Shown one piece after another: positions 6,956 through 15,757 of a stretch of 64,000 nucleotides of DNA (positions are counted from its first letter, which is position 1; each line of letters starts with the position of its first letter). A program made the translations under genes and the position numbers. The stretch covers positions 93,538 through 157,537 of the forward strand of contig NZ_BDAY01000020.1 in the NCBI RefSeq assembly GCF_001612685.1, in the 5' to 3' direction. Origin of the DNA: Nocardia altamirensis NBRC 108246. GTDB lineage: Bacteria > Actinomycetota > Actinomycetes > Mycobacteriales > Mycobacteriaceae. The notes under the pieces were generated by a model. It saw nothing but the letters and a program-made list of their open reading frames with translations, was not told the origin of the DNA and did no database searches.

Positions 6956-9081
6956 CAGCGACCTCCCTGCTCGATGTGCTGCGCGGCATCGCCTTGGTAG
7001 CGCAGCGGTGTGGGCCGTGCATCATGCTGCCTGGTTACCTGATCGGTGACCGCCGCCATCGCGGACACTGAGTCCGCTGCCGGTATCCGCCCGTCGACCA
7101 GGTGCACCGTCCGATCGCACACCGCGGACATGTCCTCAACGTCGTGCGAGATGATGATCAGCGTCAACCCGGAGTCCCGCAGCCGCGCAAGCAGTTCCAC
7201 GATATCGGCGCGGCCCGCCGGATCGAGTCCGGCCAACGGCTCGTCGAGGACGACGACCTGCGGGTGACTCGCCACGATCGCGGCGAGCACCACCCGTTTC
7301 GCTTGTCCGCCACTGAGTTCCTCGATCGAGCGCGCTGCGAGCGAGCGGTCGAGACCGACGGCGTCCAGCGCCCGCCCGACCGCACCGGACCCGGTCGCGC
7401 GCCCGCCCCAATCCGCGATCTCCGCCCCGACGGTCTGTTTCTGCAACTGCAGCCGAGAATGCTGGAAGGCCAACTCGACCCGCCCGATCTGCTTGGCGAT
7501 CGGCTTGCCCGCGAGTTCGCAACGGCCGGAACTCGGTGCGATCAAACCCGCCATGATCCAGGCGAGGGTGGACTTGCCCGATCCGTTGCCGCCGACAACG
7601 AGCAGCGCCTCGCCGCGCCGCACGGACAGGTCGACGGAGTGCAACGCCGGTGCCTCCCACGGGGTTCCGCGGTTGTAGGTGTGCGCGATGCCGCGCAGTT
7701 CGAGGATCGTGTCGCCCATCGGCCTGCGTCGCGCGTCCCGTACCGGCTTGGGCCAGGTGGGCAGGAATTCGACCGATCGCCCCTCGGAGAGGTGAATCAC
7801 TCGATCGGCCGCGGCGGCATCGGCCTCGTGGTGCGTGACGAGCACCACTGCCATCGCATGCCGCTTCGGCAGTGCCGCAAGCAGTTCCACGAGTTCGCGG
7901 CGGCCGTCCGGATCGATCATCGAGGTGGCCTCGTCGGCGATCAGCAGCGCGGGCTTCCTGGCCAGCGCCGCAGCCACCGCGAGCCGCTGCTGTTGCCCGC
8001 CGGACAGGGTTGCGGTTTCCTTATCGCCCATGCCATTCAGGCCGACCTCGCCGAGCAGCGCCTCGACCTCGACCTCGGCGGCCTGTTCCGGCGGCAACCC
8101 CCACACCACATCGTCGGCGACGAGGACACCGAGCGTCTGGCTTTCGGGTCGCTGTAACACCAGTGTCGTGCCGCCGAGATGCCCGAGCCCTGCGGAGCCT
8201 GGCCGCTGCACGGTCCCCGAGGTCGGTGGCAGCCCGGCCAGCAGCCTGGTGAGCGTCGATTTCCCTGATCCGTTGTGCCCGACGATGGCGACGAACTCGC
8301 CGACCGCGACGGTGAGGTCGATATCGCGCAATGCCTCGCGCACCGCACCGGGGTAGCGGAAACTGGCGCCGCGCAACGTGACCGGCAACGGCGCGATCGG
8401 CCGCTCGTCCGGCGGCGCGTCGAGCCGGTCGCTGCCGGGCAGCCAGGCCAGGCGATCGAGCACCGAACCGAGCACGAACCAGGAGAAGATCGCGGTCGCG
8501 AGCATGCCGGTCGCGACGCTGCCGCCGACCCAGGCCCACCACCAGCGCAGCACCGAATCGGTGAGATCGGCGGCCGTCCGTCCGAGCGGCTCGAGTTGCT
8601 GCTGCCGTGCCGCCAGGTTCTGGATGCCGCGCGAGGCGTTGCGGACGTTGTCGAACAGCAGGTTTCGCCCCGAGGAGAACAACTGCAACATGCCGACGGC
8701 GAACCCGGCCCACAGCGCGCTCGCCAGGATCGAGAGGCCGACCATCGCGGGGAACCCGCCGCCCCTGCGCTTCGCGGTGCCGATGATGCCTGCGACCGTC
8801 GCCGTCGCCAGCAACCCGACCGTGGCAACCAGGCCGGTCGCGACGAAGGCGACCAGCGCCGACGCGACCGCGGCGGTGACGAGTGCGCGCAGCCGGTAGC
8901 GATGCGCGATCATCCCCATCGGCACCGCGGCGACCAGGTTCAGCGCACCCGCGACGGGGATGACGGAGCCGATCGTCACCAATCCGACGGTGGCGCCGCC
9001 TAGCACGGCGCCGGTGGCCAGCTCGATCGGTCGTAGCGGCCCATGTTCGGCCGGTCCGTCAGCTATCGGCAGTCCACTCAC
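6955..9081 (-). CDS. Fused ECF transporter: membrane S-like domain plus two ABC ATPase domains (Rv2326c-like)
   Basis: 708 residues from GTG 9081. Residues ~20-190 are hydrophobic, with about five or six membrane segments resembling the DUF2232/S-component-like module. Residues ~230-430 form the first ABC ATPase (Walker A GHNGSGKST, signature LSGGQQQR, Walker B ALLIADEATS). Residues ~465-680 form the second (GGNGSGKST, LSGGQAKR, VVVLDEPLAGLD). Both sites look catalytically intact. In most ECF transporters the substrate-binding protein and EcfA/EcfA' are separate; here S, A and A' are one chain and EcfT follows. The substrate cannot be read from the sequence, and no riboswitch was recognised upstream. 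Confidence 0.87.
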   Translation of the reverse strand: MSGLPIADGPAEHGPLRPIELATGAVLGGATVGLVTIGSVIPVAGALNLVAAVPMGMIAHRYRLRALVTAAVASALVAFVATGLVATVGLLATATVAGIIGTAKRRGGGFPAMVGLSILASALWAGFAVGMLQLFSSGRNLLFDNVRNASRGIQNLAARQQQLEPLGRTAADLTDSVLRWWWAWVGGSVATGMLATAIFSWFVLGSVLDRLAWLPGSDRLDAPPDERPIAPLPVTLRGASFRYPGAVREALRDIDLTVAVGEFVAIVGHNGSGKSTLTRLLAGLPPTSGTVQRPGSAGLGHLGGTTLVLQRPESQTLGVLVADDVVWGLPPEQAAEVEVEALLGEVGLNGMGDKETATLSGGQQQRLAVAAALARKPALLIADEATSMIDPDGRRELVELLAALPKRHAMAVVLVTHHEADAAAADRVIHLSEGRSVEFLPTWPKPVRDARRRPMGDTILELRGIAHTYNRGTPWEAPALHSVDLSVRRGEALLVVGGNGSGKSTLAWIMAGLIAPSSGRCELAGKPIAKQIGRVELAFQHSRLQLQKQTVGAEIADWGGRATGSGAVGRALDAVGLDRSLAARSIEELSGGQAKRVVLAAIVASHPQVVVLDEPLAGLDPAGRADIVELLARLRDSGLTLIIISHDVEDMSAVCDRTVHLVDGRIPAADSVSAMAAVTDQVTRQHDARPTPLRYQGDAAQHIEQGGR

Positions 9082-9126
9082 GGCACAAGTCTGCCAGGGG
9101 GCGCGCCCGGCGTGTCCGGATGACGC

Positions 9127-10593
9127 TCAGGCGGCCCGGGTGAGGGTGTAGTCGGCGGGGTCGAGGGTGCGGATGCGGCGGCGGTAGCTGGTCTGTGAGC
9201 CCGGCCAATTGTTGGTGATGCGGCCCGCGGCGTTGCGATACCAGCTCGAGCAGAAGTTCCACGGGGTGCGCGCCAGCCGCTGCTGCAGGGCCGCGTTGAA
9301 CTGCTGTTCCTGGTCGGCGCGCACCTCAAGGCAGTGCCCTGGCCGGTCGGCGAGCAACTGCACCGCCTGCCTGATGTAGCTGGTCTGCGATTCGATCATG
9401 TAGATGATCGAGCCGACACCGAGATTGGTGTTCGGCCCGTAGACCAGGAACAGATTCGGGAAGTCCGGCACCGTGATTCCGTAGTAGGCGTGCGCGCCTG
9501 CGGCCCACGCGTCGGACAGTTTGCGGCCTGCGCGCCCGTAGATGTTCATCGGCCAGAGGAATTCGGTGCCTTTGAACCCGGTGCCGTAGATGATCACGTC
9601 CGCCGCGTGCACGGTGCCGTCGGCGGTGCGGACTCCTTCTGGCACGACCTCGGTGATCGCCGTGGTCTCCAGCGTGACGTTCGGCTGCGTCAGCGCGGGG
9701 TAGTAGTCGTTGGAGAACAGGCCGCGCTTGCAGCCGATCGGATAGTCGGGGGTGAGCTTGGCCCGCAGCTCCGGATCCGCCACCTGCTTGCGCAGGTGCC
9801 GCTCGGCGATGCCGGACACCAGCTTGGTGATGGCCGGGAATTCGACGAGGCCGAGCGAGACGAACTCGGCGAGCGCCCACCAGCCGAAGCGTTCGACGAG
9901 CAGCGCGCCGGGCAGCTTGGCGAAGAGCCGGTGCTGGATCGGCGAGTAGTCGGTGTCGAATTTGGGGATCACCCAGGCCGGTGTGCGCTGGAACAGCGTG
10001 AGCTGGGCGACCTTCGGCTGGATCTCCGGGATGTACTGGATGGCGCTGGCGCCGGTGCCGACGCAGGCGACGCGCTTGCCGGTCAGCTCGACGTCGTGCG
10101 CCCATTCGGCGGAGTGGAACGCCTGGCCCGCGAAGGTGTCGATGCCCGGGATCTGCGGCAGCGCGGGCCGCGACAGCTGGCCGACCGCCGAGATCAGGAC
10201 GTCCACCGTCCTGGCGTTCCCGTCCGCGGAGCGGACCGTCCAGTGCCCCGTCGTGTCGTCGAATTCGGCATCGGTCACGTCGACGCCGAATTGGATCGCG
10301 TCGAGCACCCCGTTGCGCTCCGCGACGCCGCGCAGATAGGCGTGGATGGCGTCGCGGCCGGAGTAGCGCTGCGGCCAGTCCGGTTTCGCCTCGAACGAAT
10401 AGGAGTAGAGCGGGGACGGCACGTCGCATGCGGCGCCGGGATAGGTGTTCTCGCGCCAGACCCCGCCGAGATCGTCGGCCCGTTCCAAGATGGTGATGTC
10501 GCGGAAACCGTTGCGGCGCAGCTCGATCGCCATGCCGATGCCGCCGAAGCCCGCGCCGATGATGAGGACCGATGGCCGGTTGCCGGTTGTCAT
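9127..10593 (-). CDS. Flavin-dependent monooxygenase, type I Baeyer-Villiger-like
   Basis: 488 residues from ATG 10593, preceded on its strand by GAGGAG. The FAD Rossmann motif is IIGAGFGGIGMAIEL, the fingerprint between the two Rossmann domains is FAGQAFHSAEW (F-x-G-x3-H-x3-W), and the NADPH motif is GTGASAIQYIP. The conserved WYRNAAGRITNNWPG end is shared with the paralogue at 62401, which has exactly the same length. Such enzymes insert oxygen next to a ketone or hydroxylate lipophilic substrates using NADPH and O2. The frame is open far upstream, but the RBS and the family length fix the start. The AraC gene diverges 84 bp away and is the likely regulator. Confidence 0.9.
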   Translation of the reverse strand: MTTGNRPSVLIIGAGFGGIGMAIELRRNGFRDITILERADDLGGVWRENTYPGAACDVPSPLYSYSFEAKPDWPQRYSGRDAIHAYLRGVAERNGVLDAIQFGVDVTDAEFDDTTGHWTVRSADGNARTVDVLISAVGQLSRPALPQIPGIDTFAGQAFHSAEWAHDVELTGKRVACVGTGASAIQYIPEIQPKVAQLTLFQRTPAWVIPKFDTDYSPIQHRLFAKLPGALLVERFGWWALAEFVSLGLVEFPAITKLVSGIAERHLRKQVADPELRAKLTPDYPIGCKRGLFSNDYYPALTQPNVTLETTAITEVVPEGVRTADGTVHAADVIIYGTGFKGTEFLWPMNIYGRAGRKLSDAWAAGAHAYYGITVPDFPNLFLVYGPNTNLGVGSIIYMIESQTSYIRQAVQLLADRPGHCLEVRADQEQQFNAALQQRLARTPWNFCSSWYRNAAGRITNNWPGSQTSYRRRIRTLDPADYTLTRAA

Positions 10594-10677
10594 GTGACAC
10601 TCCTCACAGCACTGCAGATAGTTCCACTCTAGGGGGCGTCCGGAAAGCCGATCGACAAATCCGGCCATACTGGGCGG

Positions 10678-11733
10678 GTGGGACGGGTGCAGGATCCGGG
10701 AATCCGCGATTGGAACTTTCCGCGCGGCATCGCCAGCGTGGCGCTGATGGTCGGCTACGCCGGGGAGCACGGCGTGCCCGTCGCGCGCATGCTCGCGGGC
10801 ACGAGCCTGACCGAGCCGCTGCTGCGTGATCCGGACGCACAGATCGACGCACAGATCGAACTCGCGGTGATCCGCAATCTGGTGCGCGAGCTCGCCGACC
10901 GGCCCGCGCTCGGGGTCGAGATCGGTCGCCGCTACCGGATCACCACGTTCGGCATCTTCGGCTTCGCCTGCGTCAGCAGCCCGACGCTCGGCGAGGCGAT
11001 CTCGTTCGCGCTGCGGTATCTGGAGCTGAGTTTCACCTTCTGCCTGCCGGTCGCCGAATGGCGGGCGGGGGAGTTCGTCGCCTGGGTGCACGACGAGTTG
11101 ATTCCGGCCGATGTGCGCCAGTTCCTGGTCGAACGGGATGTCACCGCCATGCATCAGGTGATGAGCGATCTGCTCGGCAGGCATCTGCCGCTGGCCAGGG
11201 CCGAGTTCCGTTTCCCTGAACCGGATTACGCCGATCGGATCGAAGAGGTCACCGTGGTGCCGCCGCGCTTCGGCAGGCCGCGCAACCTGTTCGCCATCGA
11301 TCCCGTGGTGCTGGATCAGCCGCTGCCGCAGGCGAACGAGCAGACCTGGGCGATGTGCCTGGCCCAATGCCGGGATCTGGTGCATCGCCGCCGCGCCCGC
11401 ACCGGCATCGCCGCCGACGTGCGCGAGCTGCTCGTGCCCGGCACGGAGGGATTCACCGCGCCACCCGGAATCGACTCCGTCGCACGCGGCCTCAACATGA
11501 GCACCCGCACCCTGCGCCGCCACCTCGACGCGGCAGGCACCAGCTACCGCGCCCTGCTCGACGAGGTGCGCAGGGCGCTGGCCGAGGAAATGCTCACCAC
11601 CACACCACTTTCGGTGAGCGATGTGGCGATCCGCCTCGGCTACGCCGAATCCTCGACCTTCATCTACGCGTTCAAGCGCTGGACCGGGGCCACGCCTGCG
11701 GCCTACCGCCGCGAGCGCGCGGTCCGTCGCTGA
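10678..11733 (+). CDS. AraC-family transcriptional regulator
   Basis: 351 residues from GTG 10678. The N-terminal ~200 residues resemble the ligand-sensing domain of OruR/ArgR-like AraC proteins (PF12625): GIASVALMVGYAGEHGV near the start and an FGIFGFACVSSPTLGEA segment. The C-terminal ~100 residues are a double helix-turn-helix: LNMSTRTLRRHLDAAGTSYRALLDEVR, then VSDVAIRLGYAESSTFIYAFKRWTGATPAAYRR. It is divergent from the Baeyer-Villiger-type monooxygenase and probably controls it in response to a small lipophilic molecule. It ends 8 bp before the convergent phosphoesterase. Confidence 0.9.
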   Translation: MGRVQDPGIRDWNFPRGIASVALMVGYAGEHGVPVARMLAGTSLTEPLLRDPDAQIDAQIELAVIRNLVRELADRPALGVEIGRRYRITTFGIFGFACVSSPTLGEAISFALRYLELSFTFCLPVAEWRAGEFVAWVHDELIPADVRQFLVERDVTAMHQVMSDLLGRHLPLARAEFRFPEPDYADRIEEVTVVPPRFGRPRNLFAIDPVVLDQPLPQANEQTWAMCLAQCRDLVHRRRARTGIAADVRELLVPGTEGFTAPPGIDSVARGLNMSTRTLRRHLDAAGTSYRALLDEVRRALAEEMLTTTPLSVSDVAIRLGYAESSTFIYAFKRWTGATPAAYRRERAVRR

Positions 11734-11741
11734 GGCGGCGG

Positions 11742-12521
11742 TCAGGCAGGCGGGACGCCGAGCCAGCCGCTCATCGGGACGCTGCGGAAATGCGTTGTCA
11801 GGCTGTGCGTCTCATCGATGAGGTGCAGTGCGACGGCGGGATCCGGCGCGTAGTCCATCACGTGGTCGGGCAGCTCGAGTTCCCAGTCGCCGCCGAGCAC
11901 CGACGCGGTGCTCGGCGCGACCAGCAGCGGCTTGCCCGCGAAAGTCGTTGTCGCCGAGGAGTGTGCGTGGCCGGTGAGCACCGCGACGATGCGCTGGTCG
12001 TTCGCCACCACCTCGGCGAGTTTCTCCGGCTCGGCCAGCGCGATCTCGTCGACGACCGGGCTGAACAGGTGCGCGGGCGGGTGATGCAGTGCGAGCAGCA
12101 CCGGCTTGTCGGCAGGGGCGGTGGCGAGCACGTCGTGCAGCCAGGCGTAGGTCTCGTCGGACAGCAGGCCGCTCGGTTCGCCTGGAATGCTCGAATCCAG
12201 CAGTGCGACGGTCAGATCGCCGATCCGGTGGGCGTGGTTGATCGGTGCGTCCGAGGCGGCCTCGCCGAGCAGGGTGGTGCGGAACGCTGCCCGATCGTCG
12301 TGGTTGCCGGGGATCGCGTACACCGGAATGTCGGTCGCCAGTGCGAGCTTGGCTTGCGCGTACTGCTCGGGCTTGCCCGCGTCGGTGACGTCACCGGTCA
12401 GCAGGATCGCGTCCGGCGTGCGCCGCAGCCCGTTGAGGAACGCCAGCACCGCCTCGACTCGTTCGGCATTGCGCGAGCCGAGATCGAAATGTGTGTCGCT
12501 GACCTGAGCCACCAGGATCAT
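11742..12521 (-). CDS. Class III cyclic-nucleotide phosphodiesterase / metallophosphoesterase (Rv0805-like)
   Basis: 259 residues with all metallophosphoesterase blocks in order: QVSDTHF (D-x-H), GDVTD, GNHD, ALHHPP and GHAHS. These bind two metal ions. Length and motif spacing fit Rv0805/CpdA-type cAMP phosphodiesterases. ATG 12521 lies right in front of the first strand (MILVAQVSDTHF), which fixes the start. A class III adenylyl cyclase lies 2.1 kb away (14667), so synthesis and breakdown of cAMP may be linked here, though substrate specificity is inferred. Confidence 0.85.
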   Translation of the reverse strand: MILVAQVSDTHFDLGSRNAERVEAVLAFLNGLRRTPDAILLTGDVTDAGKPEQYAQAKLALATDIPVYAIPGNHDDRAAFRTTLLGEAASDAPINHAHRIGDLTVALLDSSIPGEPSGLLSDETYAWLHDVLATAPADKPVLLALHHPPAHLFSPVVDEIALAEPEKLAEVVANDQRIVAVLTGHAHSSATTTFAGKPLLVAPSTASVLGGDWELELPDHVMDYAPDPAVALHLIDETHSLTTHFRSVPMSGWLGVPPA

Positions 12522-12684
12522 CGGCGTTCGCTTTCTCTGGGGGATCGCTCCGTTGCGTCAGAGTGTGCCCGCCTCCCGCGCGCGGCACCCAACAAGACTA
12601 GTTGACCTGCGCGTTGTGCGTCGCCATGAGGCTCGCCACCGGCGGAAACGTGTGCTGCGGTTTGTGTTCGCGGTCATAGCGGCG

Positions 12685-13122
12685 TCATTCGCTCTGGTCG
12701 GTGACGAGGGCGGTCAACGTCTGCAATGACCGCAGGAATGCCCGTCGATCCGCCGCGGGCAAGTGGGCGAGCAGGTGGTTCTCTCGTTCCTGGATATCGC
12801 TCTGCGCCCGGTCGCGCAGCGCCCGTCCGGATGGAGTGAGCGACAGCAGGTTCACGCGCCGGTCGGCCGGATCCGGTTCGCGCCGAATGAGTTCGCGCCG
12901 CTGCAACTCGTCGAGGACGCCGATGATGCGCGTCTTGTCCGCGCCGATCGCCTTGGCCAGTGCCGCTTGGGTGTAGACGGGTTCCTTGCCGAGCCCGAGC
13001 AGTACGGCGTACGCCCACATTGATAGCCCATGTCGTTCCAGCACAGGTAGTTCCGCCGTCATCAGCGCGCGGCCGAGTGGCGCGATCATCGCGGCGAGGT
13101 CGGGGCGGCGTGCTTCTGGCAT
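12685..13122 (-). CDS. MarR-family transcriptional regulator
   Basis: 145 residues from ATG 13122; an upstream in-frame GTG at 13158 lies inside the operators and is less likely. The winged helix reads YTQAALAKAIGADKTRIIGVLDELQRRELIRREPDPADRR, with the family's wing D-x-RR motif (DPADRR) and LTPSGRAL after it. It is divergent from the DinB-family gene at 13203. The 80-bp gap holds two tandem palindromes, which I take to be its operators, so it probably represses itself and its neighbour. Confidence 0.9.
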   Translation of the reverse strand: MPEARRPDLAAMIAPLGRALMTAELPVLERHGLSMWAYAVLLGLGKEPVYTQAALAKAIGADKTRIIGVLDELQRRELIRREPDPADRRVNLLSLTPSGRALRDRAQSDIQERENHLLAHLPAADRRAFLRSLQTLTALVTDQSE

Positions 13123-13149
13123 GGGTAGAAAATACTGCTTGCTAGATAA

Positions 13150-13182
13150 TAAGCTCACGCTTACGATAAGCTCATACTTATC
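13150..13182. promoter_or_regulatory. Tandem MarR operators in the divergent promoter
   Basis: Two copies of TAAGCTCA(C/T)(G/A)CTTA lie at 13150-13163 and 13167-13180, exactly 17 bp apart. The second is extended to GATAAG-CTCATA-CTTATC (13165-13182), a perfect inverted repeat with a 6-bp spacer. They sit between the divergent MarR and DinB-like genes, upstream of both starts. Confidence 0.75.
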
Positions 13183-13202
13183 ATATGACTAGGAGCAGCG
13201 CG

Positions 13203-13847
13203 ATGGCCATTGATCCGGATACTCGTACCGAACTGCGCACCCTCGACACATTGGGGAACGACGTCGATCTCGTCACGCTGGACGCAAGGGCGGTGCAGGT
13301 GAGTGTCGACCTTGTCGCTCGGCTCGCCGGTGCTGACCTGCGCAGACCGACGCCGTGCGCCGACTGGACCCTGCACGGCCTGCTGACGCACATGATCGCC
13401 CAGCACCGCGGATTCGCCGCGGCGGTCCGCGGTGACGAGGACCTGGCGGTATGGAAGACCCGCCCGCTCGGACCGGACCCGGTGCGGGACTACCGGGATG
13501 CCGCGGCCGAGGTCGTCGCGGCATTCGCCGAGCCGGGCGTCGTCGAACGGCAGATTCTGCTCCCGGAATTCACCACCGACTTCCGGTTCTCCGGTGCGCA
13601 GGTGCTGAGCTTCCACTTCATCGACTACGTCGTCCATTCCTGGGACGTGGCAAAGACTTTGGGCGTTCCGTTGCAGTTCGACGATGAGCTGATCGATGCG
13701 GCGTATCCGGTGGCGAGCGCGGTACCCGGTGGCGAGATTCGCCTGGCCCCCGGCGCCGCGTTCGGTCCAGAGGTGGCGTGGTCGAGCGCGGATCGGCTCG
13801 ACCGGATCGTCGCGATGCTCGGCCGGTCGCCGGAGTGGTCGCGCTAG
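13203..13847 (+). CDS. TIGR03086-type DinB/mycothiol-family protein
   Basis: 214 residues from ATG 13203, chosen because AGGAG (13191-13195) precedes it by 7 bp; an ATG at 13185 lies within the operator region. The sequence has the TIGR03086 signature: LTPC-like ADLRRPTPCADWTLHGLLTHMIAQH, with the His of the helical DinB-fold metal site, and LSFHFIDYVVHSWDVAKTLG carrying two more His. Related mycothiol-dependent enzymes use the thiol as cofactor; the exact reaction is unknown. It is divergent from a MarR gene with shared operators and overlaps the convergent pseudouridine synthase by 4 bp. Confidence 0.87.
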   Translation: MAIDPDTRTELRTLDTLGNDVDLVTLDARAVQVSVDLVARLAGADLRRPTPCADWTLHGLLTHMIAQHRGFAAAVRGDEDLAVWKTRPLGPDPVRDYRDAAAEVVAAFAEPGVVERQILLPEFTTDFRFSGAQVLSFHFIDYVVHSWDVAKTLGVPLQFDDELIDAAYPVASAVPGGEIRLAPGAAFGPEVAWSSADRLDRIVAMLGRSPEWSR

Positions 13848-14608
13848 CCTGCCCGGAGCAGTTCGGTTGCGCGACCGAGCAATTCGTCGGGCTCGTGCGG
13901 TGCCGCATCGATCGGCCGCCAGAAGTCCGCGTCGGGCGTCGCCGCGAGCGCGAGCTCCGGCGGCGTCCGCCACGGCGCCGCGAGGCCGAGCCGCCACGAA
14001 TGCAGGTAGGTCCGCGCGTTGGCGCCCGACTTGTCGAAGAGCGGATCGCCGACGATGGGCGCGCCGATCCAGGCCAGCTGCACGCGGATCTGGTGTCGGC
14101 GGCCGGTGATCGGGCGCAGCGCGAGCACCGAGTGCCCGGCGCGGCGCAGCACCGTCACGAAGTCGGTGCGCGACGGGTAGTTCTTGGTGTCGAGCAGGTC
14201 GGCGTCCTCGACGAACCAGCGGTCGCCCACCCGGCGGATGCTCTCGCGCGGCGCCGCGATGCGGACGCGATTCTTGCGTCCGACGCTCAGCGGCAGCTCG
14301 AGCACGCCCGCGTCGGGCAACTCGGTGGACTCGACGATCGCCAGGTACGCCTTGTCCGCGGTCTGCTTGTTGAACTGCCTGGTCAGCTGGCCGTGCGCGC
14401 CGAGCTCCTTGGCAAGCAGCACCAGGCCGGAGGTCACCTTGTCGATCCGGTGCACCGGGTAGAGCGTCTCGCCCGCCGCGGCCGCCAGCTCGACGAGGTC
14501 GGTGTCGTGCCGTTCCCCGGTGACCGAAATGCCTGCGGGTTTGTGCAGCGCCAGAATCGCCGCGTCCTCTTCGACGAGGAATCGCGCGCGCAACTCGGAC
14601 CAGTCCAT
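13844..14608 (-). CDS. RluA-family pseudouridine synthase
   Basis: 254 residues from ATG 14608. The catalytic motif is YPVHRIDKVTSGLVLLAK, with the Asp of HRxD that attacks the target uridine. Further family blocks are LHKPAGISVT at the start, TADKAYLAIV, and LRPITGRRHQIRVQLAWIGAPIVGDPLF. It isomerises uridine to pseudouridine in tRNA or rRNA. There is no S4 domain in front of the catalytic domain, so it resembles short RluA-type enzymes. The frame is open further upstream, but that part is Cys/Arg-rich and antisense to nothing recognisable. Its stop overlaps the convergent gene by 4 bp. Confidence 0.9.
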   Translation of the reverse strand: MDWSELRARFLVEEDAAILALHKPAGISVTGERHDTDLVELAAAAGETLYPVHRIDKVTSGLVLLAKELGAHGQLTRQFNKQTADKAYLAIVESTELPDAGVLELPLSVGRKNRVRIAAPRESIRRVGDRWFVEDADLLDTKNYPSRTDFVTVLRRAGHSVLALRPITGRRHQIRVQLAWIGAPIVGDPLFDKSGANARTYLHSWRLGLAAPWRTPPELALAATPDADFWRPIDAAPHEPDELLGRATELLRAG

Positions 14609-14666
14609 TTCCACTGGCACGAGCCTAAAGTGCGGCTCGCCGGTGCCGCCAATGTGGTGCCTTGTC

Positions 14667-15671
14667 CTAGCCGTTGCCCTTGCGGCGCAGCACATGTGGG
14701 CGCAGGCGGTTGAAGCCGCGCACGCGGACGCTGCGCAGGTTCTTGATCTCGAACTCCGCTTCACCCGCCAGGGCGGCCGCTTCCTCGTCGTCGACGAGCA
14801 CCGTGCCAGGCCTGGCGACGCCGGTGAGGCGGGACGCGATGTTCACCACCGAGCCGTACAGGTCGCCGAATCGTTGCAGCACCGGCCCGTAGGCGACGGC
14901 GACGCGCAGTTCGGGGGTGCCGCCGACCATCATCGTCGACTCCTGGATGGCCAGCGCGATGCGGGCAGCGGCGACGGCGTTGGTCGCGGCGAACATGACC
15001 TCGTCGCCGACGTTCTTGACCACCCAGCCGCTGTTCTCGGTGATCGCGGCGGTGGTGGTCGATTCGAACGACTCGAGCAGCAGCGCGAGCTCGTCCGGGT
15101 GCAGGTGCCTGGTCAGCCGCGTGTAGCCGACCATGTCCGCGAAGCCGACCGCGAGGTCGCGCACCGTCTCGCCCGCCGAGGTGCCCGGGTCGAGCGAGCG
15201 TGACAGCGCCGCGGCGAGGTGGCGGCGCCAGGCATAGGTGTTGAGGTGTTCGAGCGTCGCGAGGGTGCCCTCGGCCGCGCTGCGCACGGTTTCCTCGGGG
15301 TCGGCGCCGGGGTCGGCGGCGGCGATGCGGGCATCGATCTCGGCGAGCACCAGGTCGACCTGCCATTCGGCCAGTCGCGCCATGCCCTGGCCGAGCGTGC
15401 GCGCCGTCGCCGCCTGCTGCCGGGAATCGGCGGCGGACAGCATGTTCAGCGTGCGGAAATCCCGGACGGCCGCGATATCGGCCTCGGAATAGTCGACGGC
15501 GTCGTCGTCCAGTCCGGCCGGGAAGCCGAGGGCCGTCCACAGCCGTTTGGTGAGCGCCGTGCTGGTCTTCGACTGCTCGGCAACCTGGGTGCGGCTGTAC
15601 TTCCGTGGTCCGTCGAGCAGATAGGCCTCGACGATCGCCTGCACCTGCTCGGACTTCTCGGTGGGCACCAT
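14667..15671 (-). CDS. Class III adenylyl cyclase with N-terminal regulatory domain
   Basis: 334 residues. The C-terminal ~170 residues form a class III cyclase domain with its full catalytic set: first metal Asp in GFADMVGYTRLT, the substrate Lys and second metal Asp in KNVGDEVMF, Asp in GDLYGS, and Asn/Arg of the transition state in VNIASRLTG. The N-terminal ~165 residues are helical, resembling the autoinhibitory region of Rv1264/Rv2212-type cyclases. I infer a cytosolic, regulated cAMP producer. A cAMP-type phosphodiesterase is encoded at 11742. ATG 15671 is the only sensible start. Confidence 0.9.
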   Translation of the reverse strand: MVPTEKSEQVQAIVEAYLLDGPRKYSRTQVAEQSKTSTALTKRLWTALGFPAGLDDDAVDYSEADIAAVRDFRTLNMLSAADSRQQAATARTLGQGMARLAEWQVDLVLAEIDARIAAADPGADPEETVRSAAEGTLATLEHLNTYAWRRHLAAALSRSLDPGTSAGETVRDLAVGFADMVGYTRLTRHLHPDELALLLESFESTTTAAITENSGWVVKNVGDEVMFAATNAVAAARIALAIQESTMMVGGTPELRVAVAYGPVLQRFGDLYGSVVNIASRLTGVARPGTVLVDDEEAAALAGEAEFEIKNLRSVRVRGFNRLRPHVLRRKGNG

Positions 15672-15757
15672 GCCCGTACCTTACGACGGCCGGCGGACCG
15701 TTCGGTGCGGACACCGCCGCGATTGGGTGAGCTCACAGTGCGCGGCGCTGCCCCATG

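Noticed and set aside
8275..9003. Plus-strand frame antisense to the ECF transporter
   Set aside because: Composition is a mirror of the GC-rich ATPase gene; no family.
10594..11523. N-terminal extension of the Baeyer-Villiger-like monooxygenase giving a 798-residue protein
   Set aside because: The extension is antisense to the AraC gene, has no recognisable domain and ignores the GAGGAG in front of ATG 10593; the paralogue is exactly 488 residues.
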